Shown: piece by piece, positions 1-8,333 of the stretch
How the letters are laid out: every line of letters begins with the position of its first letter
Numbering within the stretch: position 1 is the first letter of the stretch
Source: Mucilaginibacter aquariorum
GTDB taxonomy: Bacteria > Bacteroidota > Bacteroidia > Sphingobacteriales > Sphingobacteriaceae
Reading direction: 5' to 3'
DNA: 64,000 nt
Assembly (NCBI RefSeq): GCF_024498135.1
Contig: NZ_JANHOH010000008.1
Location: 1-64,000 of the forward strand
Made by a program: the position numbers and the translations under genes
The notes under the pieces: model-generated
Databases searched by the model: none
Seen by the model: the letters and a program-made list of their open reading frames with translations, nothing else
What the model was told of the DNA's origin: nothing

Positions 1-130
1 TGCTGAACAACCTGCAATTTAAAGGCAATACTGTAATCGCGCTGACTGCGCCTTGTGATACTGTTTTCCTGTTTTTTCATATTAAGTCAACTTAGCTGTC
101 AACTTATTTCAGGACGGGACAATAAGTACT

Positions 131-163
131 AAAAGGCCTCTTCTAAAAAAGAGGCCTTTTTTA
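131..163 (+). terminator. Terminator upstream of nuoA
   Basis: A perfect 10-bp stem (AAAAGGCCTC 131-140 with GAGGCCTTTT 151-160) closes a 10-nt loop and is followed by more T residues. It probably ends the transcript of a gene left of the window. The A-rich 5' side means it could also work on the other strand. Confidence 0.8.
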
Positions 164-178
164 TTATGCGCTCATTTG

Positions 179-186
179 TATATTTG
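179..186 (+). promoter_or_regulatory. Bacteroidota -7 box of nuoA
   Basis: TATATTTG matches the Bacteroidota -7 consensus TAnnTTTG and ends only 4 nt before the likely nuoA ATG at 191. A transcript starting the usual few bases downstream would have almost no leader. No convincing -33 TTTG is visible at the expected distance, where the terminator's T-tract lies instead. Confidence 0.5.
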
Positions 187-190
187 CACC

Positions 191-562
191 ATGGAATTAA
201 AAAGTTTGCCGGTTAATTATTTGCCCATCATATTCCAGATGCTGGTAGCTATGGGTTTTGTTGTTACAACCATGTTTGTAACCCACAAAATAGGCCCTAA
301 GCGTGTTACAAAAGATAAGCTAACCCCCTTTGAATCGGGTATCGAAGTTATTGGGAACGCACGTACCCCAATGTCTATCAAATACTTCCTGGTAGCAATA
401 CTGTTTGTTTTGTTTGATGTGGAAGTTATATTTATGTATCCATGGGCAGTTAATTTTCGTGACCTGGGTAGAGAGGGGATGATAGAGATGTTCATATTTA
501 TGGGCACACTATTAGCCGGCTTTTTCTACATCATAAAAAAGGGCGCATTAAACTGGGATTGA
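191..562 (+). CDS. nuoA: NADH-quinone oxidoreductase subunit A
   Basis: This is the small membrane subunit of complex I (123 aa), part of the membrane arm next to the quinone site. Three hydrophobic helices are visible, near residues 11-29, 60-83 and 96-115. The FESG motif in the loop after helix 1 and the FDVEVIFMYPW segment in helix 2 are typical of NuoA. The reading frame is open from an ATG at 176, but the ATG at 191 gives the usual N-terminus and the 176 start would lie within the promoter -7 box. It stands 190 nt upstream of nuoB, unlike the tightly packed rest of the operon. Confidence 0.93.
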   Translation: MELKSLPVNYLPIIFQMLVAMGFVVTTMFVTHKIGPKRVTKDKLTPFESGIEVIGNARTPMSIKYFLVAILFVLFDVEVIFMYPWAVNFRDLGREGMIEMFIFMGTLLAGFFYIIKKGALNWD

Positions 563-677
563 TCCCTCAAGCCTGCCGGCAGGTTTGGGCACTAATTAAA
601 TCTTTCAGCCGGAGGAGATTGAGAGGCTGAATTAGTTTAGATTGATTCTAAATATATTTCATAACCTTCATAGTGTA
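563..677. other. nuoA-nuoB spacer with two hairpins
   Basis: The spacer holds a near-perfect palindrome around CCTGCCGGCAGG (568-587) and a second hairpin with arms TTCAGCC (604-610) and GGCTGAA (625-631) whose loop contains GGAGGAGA. No open reading frame is supported. The hairpins could end or stabilise the nuoA message, but neither has a strong T-tract. Confidence 0.5.
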
Positions 678-707
678 TTTGTTACAGCGTATTTTATTGT
701 AAATTTG
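678..707 (+). promoter_or_regulatory. Promoter of nuoB-nuoN
   Basis: TTTG (678-681) and TAAATTTG (700-707) are separated by 18 nt, which fits the Bacteroidota housekeeping promoter TTTG-N17-23-TAnnTTTG. Transcription would start near 712-716, leaving a leader of about 40 nt before the nuoB ATG at 753. Confidence 0.7.
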
Positions 708-752
708 TAAATCAGTTTAATAGCTGATTTAATATTATTTGATAGGAATTTA

Positions 753-1295
753 ATGAGTGATATTCAAATAGTTGAAGCCCCCGCGGGTGTTGAAGGGTCG
801 GGGTTTTTCGCCACCAAGCTTGATCAGGCAGTGGGTTTGGCGCGCTCGCACTCCTTATGGCCATTGCCGTTTGCTACATCATGCTGTGGTATCGAGTTTA
901 TGGCCACCATGGCCTCCCATTACGATTTAAGCAGGTTTGGAGCCGAGCGTTTGAGCTTTTCGCCGCGCCAGGCCGATCTTTTAATGGTAATGGGTACGAT
1001 ATCAAAAAAAATGGGCCCGGTTTTACGTCAGGTTTATTTACAAATGGCCGAACCTCGTTGGGTTATGGCTGTTGGTGCCTGTGCATCAAGTGGTGGTATA
1101 TTTGACACCTACTCTGTTTTGCAGGGTATTGACGAAGTTATCCCGGTAGATGTTTATGTGCCTGGTTGCCCTCCACGCCCCGAAGCTATTATTGATGGTT
1201 TTATGGCTATCCAAAAGTTGGTACAAACAGAAACTTTGCGCAGGCGCGAAGAGCCTAAGTACCAGGAGCTGCTGGCTAAATACGGAATTCAATAA
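753..1295 (+). CDS. nuoB: NADH-quinone oxidoreductase subunit B
   Basis: NuoB (180 aa) carries the terminal iron-sulfur cluster N2 that reduces quinone at the junction of the peripheral and membrane arms of complex I. The four expected cysteine ligands are visible: the adjacent pair C44-C45 in SCCGIEF, C110 in VGACASSGG, and C139 in VPGCPPRPE. Length is normal for the family. The stop codon overlaps the nuoC start (TAATG), implying translational coupling. Confidence 0.97.
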   Translation: MSDIQIVEAPAGVEGSGFFATKLDQAVGLARSHSLWPLPFATSCCGIEFMATMASHYDLSRFGAERLSFSPRQADLLMVMGTISKKMGPVLRQVYLQMAEPRWVMAVGACASSGGIFDTYSVLQGIDEVIPVDVYVPGCPPRPEAIIDGFMAIQKLVQTETLRRREEPKYQELLAKYGIQ

Positions 1296-1798
1296 TGGGT
1301 AAGATAGCAAACGAAGAGCTTTTACAAAAGCTAAACGATAAGTTCCCCGGTCAGGTTGCCCAAACAGGTGCCGATTTCGGCTTGCTTACTGTAGAAACCA
1401 ATAAAGAAAGCATTAACGCTGTATTAAGTTTTTTAAAAGCTGATGCCACGCTGCAATTTATCTTTTTAACAGATCTTACTGCTGTACATTACCCCGAACT
1501 GGAAAAACCTATCGGTGTAGTTTATCACCTGCACAGCCTTACTACAAATACACGCATCCGTATAAAAGTTTTCCTTTCATTGGATGACCTGCATATCCCA
1601 ACTGCTTCAACCATTTGGGATGGCGCTAATTGGATGGAACGCGAGACATACGATTTTTTTGGGGTGATATTTGACGGGCACCCCGACCTGAGAAGGATAC
1701 TGAATGTTGATGACATGACTGTATTCCCGATGAGGAAGGAATTCCCACTGGAAGATCCAAACCGTATTGATAAAAAAGATTACTTTTTCGGGAGATAA
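1295..1798 (+). CDS. nuoC: NADH-quinone oxidoreductase subunit C
   Basis: This is the 30-kDa-type subunit of the peripheral arm (167 aa), which packs against NuoD and NuoB and carries no cofactor. The diagnostic segment ERETYDFFGVIFDGHPDLRR, followed by the FPMRKEFPL stretch, is present. It is a separate gene here, not fused to nuoD as in Escherichia coli. The ATG overlaps the nuoB stop by one base, and nuoD starts 5 nt after the stop. Confidence 0.96.
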   Translation: MGKIANEELLQKLNDKFPGQVAQTGADFGLLTVETNKESINAVLSFLKADATLQFIFLTDLTAVHYPELEKPIGVVYHLHSLTTNTRIRIKVFLSLDDLHIPTASTIWDGANWMERETYDFFGVIFDGHPDLRRILNVDDMTVFPMRKEFPLEDPNRIDKKDYFFGR

Positions 1799-1803
1799 TA
1801 TAA

Positions 1804-3015
1804 ATGCAGAATCACCCAGTATATACCGATAACGACCCGCAAACCGAGTATTCTACACTCAACCTGGGCCCAACGCACCCCGCTACGCATGGTGTGTTCC
1901 AGAATGTGTTACAGATGGATGGCGAACGCATTGTTAGCGGTGTATCAACCATAGGCTATATACATCGTGCATTTGAAAAAATTGCCGAGCATCGCCCATA
2001 CTACCAGATAACACCCCTGACCGATCGTTTAAACTATTGCTCATCGCCCATAAATAATATGGGATGGCATATGACGGTTGAAAAACTGTTGAATATACAA
2101 ATGCCAAAACGTGTTGATTACATGCGTGTAATTATCATGGAACTGGCACGGATAACCGATCATATTGTTTGTAATTCAATTTTAGGTGTTGATACTGGCG
2201 CATTAACGGGTTTTACTTATATGATGCAATATCGCGAAGCGGTATATGAGATATATGAGGAGATCTGCGGATCGCGCCTAACCACAAATATTGGCCGGGT
2301 GGGCGGTTTCGAGCGTAATTTTAATACAATAGCGTTTGCTAAAACACGCAAGTTTTTAAAAGATTTTACTCACGGACTAAAAGAGTTTGAAAGCTTGTTT
2401 AACCGTAACCGCATATTTATAGATCGTACAAGAGGTGTTGCAGCCGTTACTGCCGAAGCAGCTTTAAGTTATAGCTGGAGCGGCCCTATACTGCGTGCGG
2501 CAGGTGTCGATTATGATGTGAGGGCAATGGAGCCGTACTCATCATACGAAGATTTTGACTTTGAAGTACCTGTTGGCGATAATGGCGATGTTTATGCCCG
2601 CTTTTTAGTACGTAACGAAGAAATGTGGCAAAGCATGCGCATTATAGAGCAGGCTTTAACTAAAATAGAAAAAGAACCGTCGGATATATTCCACGCGAAT
2701 GTACCTGCGTTTTATCTGCCTCCAAAAGAGGAAGTATATAATAACATGGAAGCTTTGATCTATCACTTTAAAATTGTGATGGGCGAAGTGGAAACCCCTA
2801 ATGCCGAAGTATACCACTCGGTTGAAGGTGCAAACGGTGAATTGGGCTTTTACCTGGTTAATGACGGTGGCCGCTCGCCATACCGTTTACATTTCCGTAG
2901 GCCAAGCTTTATCAATTACCAAATGTATGCGCCAATGAGCCAGGGTATGTTATTATCTGATGCTATTATTAACATGAGTAGTTTAAACGTTATAGCCGGA
3001 GAGTTAGATGCTTAG
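1804..3015 (+). CDS. nuoD: NADH-quinone oxidoreductase subunit D
   Basis: NuoD (403 aa) is the 49-kDa-type subunit that forms the quinone-reduction pocket with NuoB and is related to the large subunit of NiFe hydrogenases. The N-terminal motif LGPTHPATHG (residues 21-30) and the VGGFERN and VEGANGELG segments are all recognisable. The C-terminus reads GELDA, whereas many homologues end in an acidic-Asp-Arg pair; whether this is clade-typical was not checked. Its 3' end overlaps nuoE by 8 nt. Confidence 0.96.
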   Translation: MQNHPVYTDNDPQTEYSTLNLGPTHPATHGVFQNVLQMDGERIVSGVSTIGYIHRAFEKIAEHRPYYQITPLTDRLNYCSSPINNMGWHMTVEKLLNIQMPKRVDYMRVIIMELARITDHIVCNSILGVDTGALTGFTYMMQYREAVYEIYEEICGSRLTTNIGRVGGFERNFNTIAFAKTRKFLKDFTHGLKEFESLFNRNRIFIDRTRGVAAVTAEAALSYSWSGPILRAAGVDYDVRAMEPYSSYEDFDFEVPVGDNGDVYARFLVRNEEMWQSMRIIEQALTKIEKEPSDIFHANVPAFYLPPKEEVYNNMEALIYHFKIVMGEVETPNAEVYHSVEGANGELGFYLVNDGGRSPYRLHFRRPSFINYQMYAPMSQGMLLSDAIINMSSLNVIAGELDA

Positions 3016-3532
3016 TGTACAGGATACCAATACGCCGGTAACATTTTCGCCGGAACTGATCAGCAAATTTGCTGATGTGGTGAGCCGTTACCCCGCGGGG
3101 AAACAAAAATCGGCCTTGCTGCCTATACTGCATTTGGTACAGGCCGAATTTGGCTGGACCAGCGTACCCGCAATGGATAAAGTTGCCGAATATCTTTCTA
3201 TCCAACCGATAGAAGTTTATGAGGTAGCATCGTTTTACACCATGTATTTTTTAAAGCCGCAAGGCAAGTACATGTTAGAAGTTTGCCGTACCGGCCCCTG
3301 CGAAATTGTTGGTGCAACGCCAATAATGGAGCATATAGAAAAAACGCTTGGCGTTAAAGAGGGTGATGTTACCCCCGATGGCTTATTTAGCTGGAGAGGT
3401 GTAGAGTGCCTTGCTGCATGTGGCTTTGGCCCTGTGTTGCAAATTGGCCCCGAGTATACTTTTTACGAGAATTTAACCACCGAATCTGTTGATAAACTGA
3501 TTGGTGACCTAAAAGCAAAAGGTAACAATTAA
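3008..3532 (+). CDS. nuoE: NADH-quinone oxidoreductase subunit E
   Basis: NuoE (174 aa) is the thioredoxin-fold 24-kDa subunit of the NADH dehydrogenase module. It holds the 2Fe-2S cluster N1a through C93, C98 (CRTGPC), C134 and C138 (CLAAC), all of which are present. It starts within the last codons of nuoD, an 8-nt overlap that suggests coupled translation, and is followed after 1 nt by a small membrane ORF. Confidence 0.96.
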   Translation: MLSVQDTNTPVTFSPELISKFADVVSRYPAGKQKSALLPILHLVQAEFGWTSVPAMDKVAEYLSIQPIEVYEVASFYTMYFLKPQGKYMLEVCRTGPCEIVGATPIMEHIEKTLGVKEGDVTPDGLFSWRGVECLAACGFGPVLQIGPEYTFYENLTTESVDKLIGDLKAKGNN

Positions 3533-3533
3533 T

Positions 3534-3716
3534 ATGAAAGACAAGGCCAGGTTAATTAGTTGGGATATTGCATTAGTGACGGGCATTTTGCTTTTCATGT
3601 TTCTGCAACTGCCCGGGCATTATAACCTGATAGTTGGTATAACAACTGTTCTGATACTTTCAAACTGTATAAAAAATCATATTGCAGCTTACAAACTAAG
3701 CGGTAAAATATATTAG
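3534..3716 (+). CDS. Small two-helix membrane protein inside the nuo operon
   Basis: This 60-aa ORF fills the space between nuoE (1-nt gap) and nuoF (2-nt gap), so it is very likely translated with the operon. It has two hydrophobic segments, roughly residues 10-24 and 29-46, separated by a short LPGHYN turn, with basic residues at both ends. I do not recognise it as a known complex I subunit. It could be an accessory membrane protein of the complex or an assembly factor; function is unknown. Confidence 0.75.
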   Translation: MKDKARLISWDIALVTGILLFMFLQLPGHYNLIVGITTVLILSNCIKNHIAAYKLSGKIY

Positions 3717-3718
3717 TA

Positions 3719-5083
3719 ATGGCACGTAAATTACTTTTAGAACATATAAACGTACCCGGCATCAATACATTTGATGTTTACCGCTCAAAAGGCGGTTACG
3801 CTGCTGTTGAAAAAGCACTGAAAACTTTATCGCCCGATGATGTGGTGGAAGAAGTTAAAAAATCGGGCTTGCGCGGCCGTGGTGGTGCAGGTTTCCCTAC
3901 CGGGATGAAGTGGAGCTTTTTGGCCAAGCCGGAAGGTGTTGAGCGTTACCTTGTTTGTAACGCTGACGAATCTGAACCCGGTACATTTAAAGATCGTTAT
4001 TTAATGACCTATATCCCTCACTTATTAATAGAGGGGATGATAGTTGCCAGTTATGCGCTGGGCGCAAAAACTTCATACATATACGTACGTGGCGAAATGA
4101 TGCCGCAGATCCGTATACTGGAAAAAGCGATTGCCGAAGCAAAGAACAAAGGCTTTTTAGGTAAAAATATTTTAGGCTCGGGTTACGACCTGGAGCTTTA
4201 CGTACAACCGGGTGGTGGTGCTTACATTTGCGGCGAAGAAACCGCTTTGTTAGAATCACTGGAAGGTAAACGTGGTAATCCAAGAATAAAACCTCCGTTC
4301 CCGGCTATTGCTGGTTTGTATGGCTGCCCTACGGTAGTAAACAACGTAGAATCTATCGCTGCGGTAGTGCCTATCATTAACGAAGGTGGCGATGAATATG
4401 CAAAAGTTGGTATTGGCCGTAGTACCGGTACTAAACTGATATCGGCAGGTGGTAACCTACGCAAACCGGGTGTTTACGAAATCGACCTGGGCTTACCGGT
4501 TGAAGAATTTTTATACAGCGACGAATATTGCGGTGGTATTGCCAATGGCAAACGTTTGAAAGCGGTTGTTGCAGGTGGTTCATCAGTGCCAATTTTGCCT
4601 GCTAACCTGTTCCTGAAAACCATTAATAACGAGCCACGCTTAATGAGCTATGAATCATTAGCTGATGGTGGTTTTGTTAGCGGTACCATGATGGGCTCGG
4701 GTGGTTTTATAGCGTACGACGAAGACCAGTGTATCGTTAGAAACACCTGGAATTTTGCACGTTTCTATCATCATGAAAGCTGTGGCCAATGTTCGCCATG
4801 CCGTGAAGGTACCGGCTGGATGGAGAAAGTTTTACACCGCCTGGAATATGGCCACGGTAAAATGAGCGATATGGACCTGTTAGTTGATGTGTCTAAAAAA
4901 ATTGAAGGTAATACCATTTGTCCGCTTGGTGACGCGGCAGCATGGCCGGTGGCCAGCGCGATACGCCACTTCAGGGACGAGTTTGAATGGCATGTAACGC
5001 ATCCGCATGAAGCAACAACAAGGAACTTTGGAATAGCACATTACGCAGATCCGCTTCCTAAGTTGGAAGAAGCGGCGAGTTAA
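3719..5083 (+). CDS. nuoF: NADH-quinone oxidoreductase subunit F
   Basis: NuoF (454 aa) is the 51-kDa-type subunit that binds NADH and FMN and passes electrons to cluster N3. Visible motifs are the glycine-rich GRGGAGFPTG (53-62), the nucleotide-binding PGGGAYICGEETAL (164-177), and the N3 ligands C355, C358 and C361 (ESCGQCSPCREG) with C401. Length is standard. The ATG follows the stop of the small membrane ORF by 2 nt. A palindromic repeat separates it from nuoG. Confidence 0.97.
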   Translation: MARKLLLEHINVPGINTFDVYRSKGGYAAVEKALKTLSPDDVVEEVKKSGLRGRGGAGFPTGMKWSFLAKPEGVERYLVCNADESEPGTFKDRYLMTYIPHLLIEGMIVASYALGAKTSYIYVRGEMMPQIRILEKAIAEAKNKGFLGKNILGSGYDLELYVQPGGGAYICGEETALLESLEGKRGNPRIKPPFPAIAGLYGCPTVVNNVESIAAVVPIINEGGDEYAKVGIGRSTGTKLISAGGNLRKPGVYEIDLGLPVEEFLYSDEYCGGIANGKRLKAVVAGGSSVPILPANLFLKTINNEPRLMSYESLADGGFVSGTMMGSGGFIAYDEDQCIVRNTWNFARFYHHESCGQCSPCREGTGWMEKVLHRLEYGHGKMSDMDLLVDVSKKIEGNTICPLGDAAAWPVASAIRHFRDEFEWHVTHPHEATTRNFGIAHYADPLPKLEEAAS

Positions 5084-5104
5084 AAAGTCAAAATTAAAAA
5101 GCGT

Positions 5105-5163
5105 TGTCAGTCTGAGCTTGTCGAAGACTAATTCGCTAATGCTTCGACAAGCTCAGCATGACA
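5105..5163. repeat. Dispersed palindromic repeat, family A (nuoF-nuoG)
   Basis: An imperfect inverted repeat starts TGTCAGTCTGAGCTTGTCG and ends with its complement CGACAAGCTCAGCATGACA. It lies in the only substantial gap in the central part of the nuo operon. Similar elements occur at 8674, 37852, 39210, 48416, 50185 and 54199. Confidence 0.85.
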
Positions 5164-5218
5164 AAGTATAAGAATAATAAGCGCCTGAAGGCGACAAAAA
5201 ATAAAGGACGATAAGTCA

Positions 5219-6217
5219 ATGAAAGTTACAATAGACGGATTTCCTATTGAAGTAGAAGCCGGGACAACCATACTAAACGCCGCAAGGATGATAGGTGGCG
5301 ATATTGTCCCGCCTGCTATGTGCTATTACTCCAAGCTGGAAGGCACTGGTGGTAAATGCCGTACCTGTTTGGTGCAGGTAAGCAAAGGTTCTGAAAAAGA
5401 TCCGCGCCCTATGCCAAAGCTGGTAGCAAGCTGCCGTACTACAGTAATGGATGGCATGGAAGTAAAAAACATTACTTCGCCGGAGGTTATTGAAGCACGT
5501 AAGGGTGTGGTAGAGATGTTATTAATAAACCACCCGTTAGATTGCCCGGTTTGTGACCAGGCAGGCGAGTGTCATTTACAAGATCTGGGTTACGAGCACG
5601 GTGCTGCCAAAACCCGCTACGAGTTTGACCGCCGCACATTCGAAAAGATTGACATAGGCGATAAAATTCAATTACACATGACGCGTTGCATACTTTGCTA
5701 CCGTTGTGTATTTGTTGCCGACCAGATAACCGATCACCGCATCCATGGGATCTTAAACCGCGGCGATCATTCAGAAATATCTACCTATATACAAAAAGCA
5801 GTTGATAACGATTTCAGTGGAAACGTAATTGATGTTTGCCCGGTAGGCGCTTTAACCGATAAAACATTCCGCTTTAAAAACCGTGTTTGGTTCACCAAAC
5901 CTGTTGAAGCACATCGCGATTGCGAAAACGAAAAATGTGGTGGTAAAGTTACCCTTTGGTACAAAGGCGAGGATGTTATCCGCGTAACTGCACGTAAAGA
6001 TGAATACGGCGAGGCAGAAGAGTTTATCTGCAATACCTGCCGTTTTGATAAAAAGAAAACCAGTGACTGGGTGATAGAAGGTCCGCGTAAAGTGTCGAAC
6101 AAATCTGTTATCAACTCAAACCACTACGATACGCTGCACCCGCTGCCCGTTGTTAAAACCAACCCGGTATTGATAGAAGCGAATAAAGAACAATTTGAAA
6201 GGGAGACTCGCCTGTAA
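5219..6217 (+). CDS. nuoG: Short NADH-quinone oxidoreductase subunit G (Fe-S domains only)
   Basis: NuoG carries the iron-sulfur wires of the peripheral arm. This version is 332 aa, far below the roughly 700-900 aa of full-length homologues, and lacks the molybdopterin-oxidoreductase-like C-terminal domain. Cluster ligands visible are C35, C47, C50, C72 (2Fe-2S), H105-C109-C112-C118 (His-Cys3 cluster), and C157, C160, C163, C207 (4Fe-4S). A further Cys group (C235, C240, C271, C274) does not follow the usual CxxCxxxC pattern of cluster N7. The frame is intact and the stop overlaps nuoH, so this looks like a genuinely short form, not a broken gene. Confidence 0.93.
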   Translation: MKVTIDGFPIEVEAGTTILNAARMIGGDIVPPAMCYYSKLEGTGGKCRTCLVQVSKGSEKDPRPMPKLVASCRTTVMDGMEVKNITSPEVIEARKGVVEMLLINHPLDCPVCDQAGECHLQDLGYEHGAAKTRYEFDRRTFEKIDIGDKIQLHMTRCILCYRCVFVADQITDHRIHGILNRGDHSEISTYIQKAVDNDFSGNVIDVCPVGALTDKTFRFKNRVWFTKPVEAHRDCENEKCGGKVTLWYKGEDVIRVTARKDEYGEAEEFICNTCRFDKKKTSDWVIEGPRKVSNKSVINSNHYDTLHPLPVVKTNPVLIEANKEQFERETRL

Positions 6218-7248
6218 TGGAATTAGCAGACATTGCCATAAAATTTGGCCTCATCATTATTATATTCCTGATTAGCCTGGTAGTAGCCATGTACTCTACC
6301 TATGCCGAGCGTAAAATTGCGGCATTTTTTCAGGACAGGGTTGGCCCTAACCGTGCCGGTCCGTTTGGTATTTTACAGCCCCTGGCTGATGGTGCCAAAA
6401 TGTTCATGAAGGAAGAGATCATCCCTACCAACGCAACACCATTCCTGTTCATCGTTGGCCCATCATTAGCTATCCTAACTGCCTGTATTGGTTCGGCAGT
6501 TATTCCATGGGGGCAAAATTTAGTAATTGGCGGCAGGACCATCCCCCTACAGGTTACAGATATTAACGTAGGTATCCTGTATATTTTTGGTGTAGTATCA
6601 CTTGGTGTATATGGTGTAATGATAGGTGGCTGGGCATCAAACAATAAATACTCTTTATTGGGCGCTATCCGTGCGGCATCACAAAATATCAGTTACGAAA
6701 TTTCAATGGGGCTTTCTATCATCGCCCTATTAATGGTTACCGGTACGTTAAGCCTGGGCGAAATTGCTCAGCAACAACACGGCTGGCATTGGAATGTGCT
6801 ATATCAACCGGTAGGTTTCCTACTGTTTATGATCTGCGCCTTTGCCGAAACCAACCGTACACCGTTTGATTTACCTGAGTGCGAAACCGAATTGGTTGGT
6901 GGTTATCATACCGAGTATTCGTCAATGAAACTGGGTTTTTACCTGTTTGCCGAATACATTAACATGTTTATATCATCGGCAGTAATGGCTACCTTGTATT
7001 GGGGTGGTTATAACTACCCGGGGATGGACTGGGTTACCGCTCACACAGGCCCGGCTATCGGCCCGCTGATTGGTACGGCAGTGTTTTTTGCTAAGATATT
7101 CCTGTTCATCTTCTTCTTTATGTGGGTACGTTGGACAATCCCGCGTTTCCGTTACGATCAGCTGATGGACCTGGGTTGGAAGGTATTGATACCATTGGCC
7201 ATAGCAAATATTGTTGTTACCGGTATTGTTATTACTTTTTTTAGTTAA
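6217..7248 (+). CDS. nuoH: NADH-quinone oxidoreductase subunit H
   Basis: NuoH (343 aa) is the membrane subunit that joins the two arms of complex I and lines the quinone channel. About eight hydrophobic helices are visible. The family signatures YAERKIAAFFQDRVGPNRAG near residue 28 and FAETNRTPFDLPECETELV near residue 208 are intact. The ATG overlaps the nuoG stop (TAATG). Confidence 0.97.
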   Translation: MELADIAIKFGLIIIIFLISLVVAMYSTYAERKIAAFFQDRVGPNRAGPFGILQPLADGAKMFMKEEIIPTNATPFLFIVGPSLAILTACIGSAVIPWGQNLVIGGRTIPLQVTDINVGILYIFGVVSLGVYGVMIGGWASNNKYSLLGAIRAASQNISYEISMGLSIIALLMVTGTLSLGEIAQQQHGWHWNVLYQPVGFLLFMICAFAETNRTPFDLPECETELVGGYHTEYSSMKLGFYLFAEYINMFISSAVMATLYWGGYNYPGMDWVTAHTGPAIGPLIGTAVFFAKIFLFIFFFMWVRWTIPRFRYDQLMDLGWKVLIPLAIANIVVTGIVITFFS

Positions 7249-7262
7249 GCGAGAGGAATTAA

Positions 7263-7760
7263 ATGGAATCATTAAGTAATAAGAAAAAGCAAATAGTAGT
7301 AAAGCCGCTCAATTTTTGGGAACGTGCTTACCTGCCTGCTATTGTGCAAGGTTTATCAATTACGATGAGCCACTTTTTCAGAAAGCCGGTTACTATACAA
7401 TACCCGGAACAAAAGCGCGAGTTTTCTGAGAATTACCGCGGCCTGCACTCGCTTAAACGCGATGAGAATGGTGCGGAGCGTTGTACTGCCTGTGGCTTGT
7501 GCGCATTATCGTGCCCTGCAGAAGCTATTACCATGACAGCTGCCGAACGCCAGAAAGGTGAGGAGCACTTGTATCGCGAAGAAAAATACGCGGCCGTTTA
7601 CGAAATTAATATGCTGCGTTGTATTTTCTGCGGATTATGCGAAGAGGCTTGCCCTAAAGAAGCGATATACCTGGATGGTGATATCATTCCTTCGGATTAC
7701 CTGAGGAAAGATTTTATTTACGGTAAAGACAAATTAGTAGAACCACCTTTAAATCAATAA
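7263..7760 (+). CDS. nuoI: NADH-quinone oxidoreductase subunit I
   Basis: NuoI (165 aa) is the 8-iron ferredoxin-like subunit carrying clusters N6a and N6b, which connect NuoG to NuoB. Both CxxCxxCxxxCP motifs are present: CTACGLCALSCP and CIFCGLCEEACP. An N-terminal amphipathic region precedes them, as in homologues. The start follows nuoH by 14 nt with a GAGAGG-like sequence upstream. Confidence 0.97.
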   Translation: MESLSNKKKQIVVKPLNFWERAYLPAIVQGLSITMSHFFRKPVTIQYPEQKREFSENYRGLHSLKRDENGAERCTACGLCALSCPAEAITMTAAERQKGEEHLYREEKYAAVYEINMLRCIFCGLCEEACPKEAIYLDGDIIPSDYLRKDFIYGKDKLVEPPLNQ

Positions 7761-7771
7761 CAGAAGTTTTA

Positions 7772-7779
7772 TACCTTTG
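7772..7779 (+). promoter_or_regulatory. Possible internal promoter before nuoJ
   Basis: TACCTTTG fits the -7 consensus TAnnTTTG and lies in the 63-nt nuoI-nuoJ gap, 45 nt before the nuoJ start. No clear -33 TTTG is seen at the expected spacing. It could give separate expression of the membrane-arm genes. Confidence 0.35.
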
Positions 7780-7823
7780 CCCCGCAGCTTTTAGCAGGGC
7801 AAAAGTATATTGTAAATATAAAC

Positions 7824-8333
7824 ATGAGTACATTTTACTTCATCGCGTTTTTATCCATATTTTTTTCAATACTGGTTATTTCTGCAAAAAACCCGGTGCA
7901 TAGCATACTGTACCTAATACTTACCTTTTTTACTTTCACCATTCACTATATATTAATGAATGCCCAGTTTTTGGCTATCGTAAACTTTATTGTTTACATG
8001 GGTGCCATATTGGTATTGTTTTTATATACGCTGATGCTGATAAACCTGAATAAGGAAAGTGAACCGGTTAAACCATTTATGGTGAAGATCGCCGCAGTAT
8101 TTGGTGGTGGTATTCTAGCTGTAGCGCTGGTATCGTCCCTGAAATCGTTAGGTGTATCTGACCCGGTAGTATTAAAGAACCCCGAGCTTGGCCTGGTAAA
8201 AAACCTGGGTAAAGTATTATTCAACGAATTTTTGTTACCGTTTGAAGTATCCTCGGTATTGCTGTTATCGGCAATGGTGGGCGCTGTACTGCTGGCAACA
8301 AAAGATCCTAAAGAACCTAAAGCAACCATCTGA
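7824..8333 (+). CDS. nuoJ: NADH-quinone oxidoreductase subunit J
   Basis: NuoJ (169 aa) is a membrane-arm subunit with five predicted hydrophobic helices. The conserved segment around NPVHSILYLI and the NFIVYMGAILVLFLY helix, whose pi-bulge region is implicated in coupling, are recognisable. The stop overlaps the nuoK start (TGATG). Confidence 0.95.
   Translation: MSTFYFIAFLSIFFSILVISAKNPVHSILYLILTFFTFTIHYILMNAQFLAIVNFIVYMGAILVLFLYTLMLINLNKESEPVKPFMVKIAAVFGGGILAVALVSSLKSLGVSDPVVLKNPELGLVKNLGKVLFNEFLLPFEVSSVLLLSAMVGAVLLATKDPKEPKATI

Noticed and set aside
1..93. Open frame of about 30 codons at the left edge
   Set aside because: It could be the tail of an upstream gene but is too short and shows no recognisable motif; such a run is expected often by chance.
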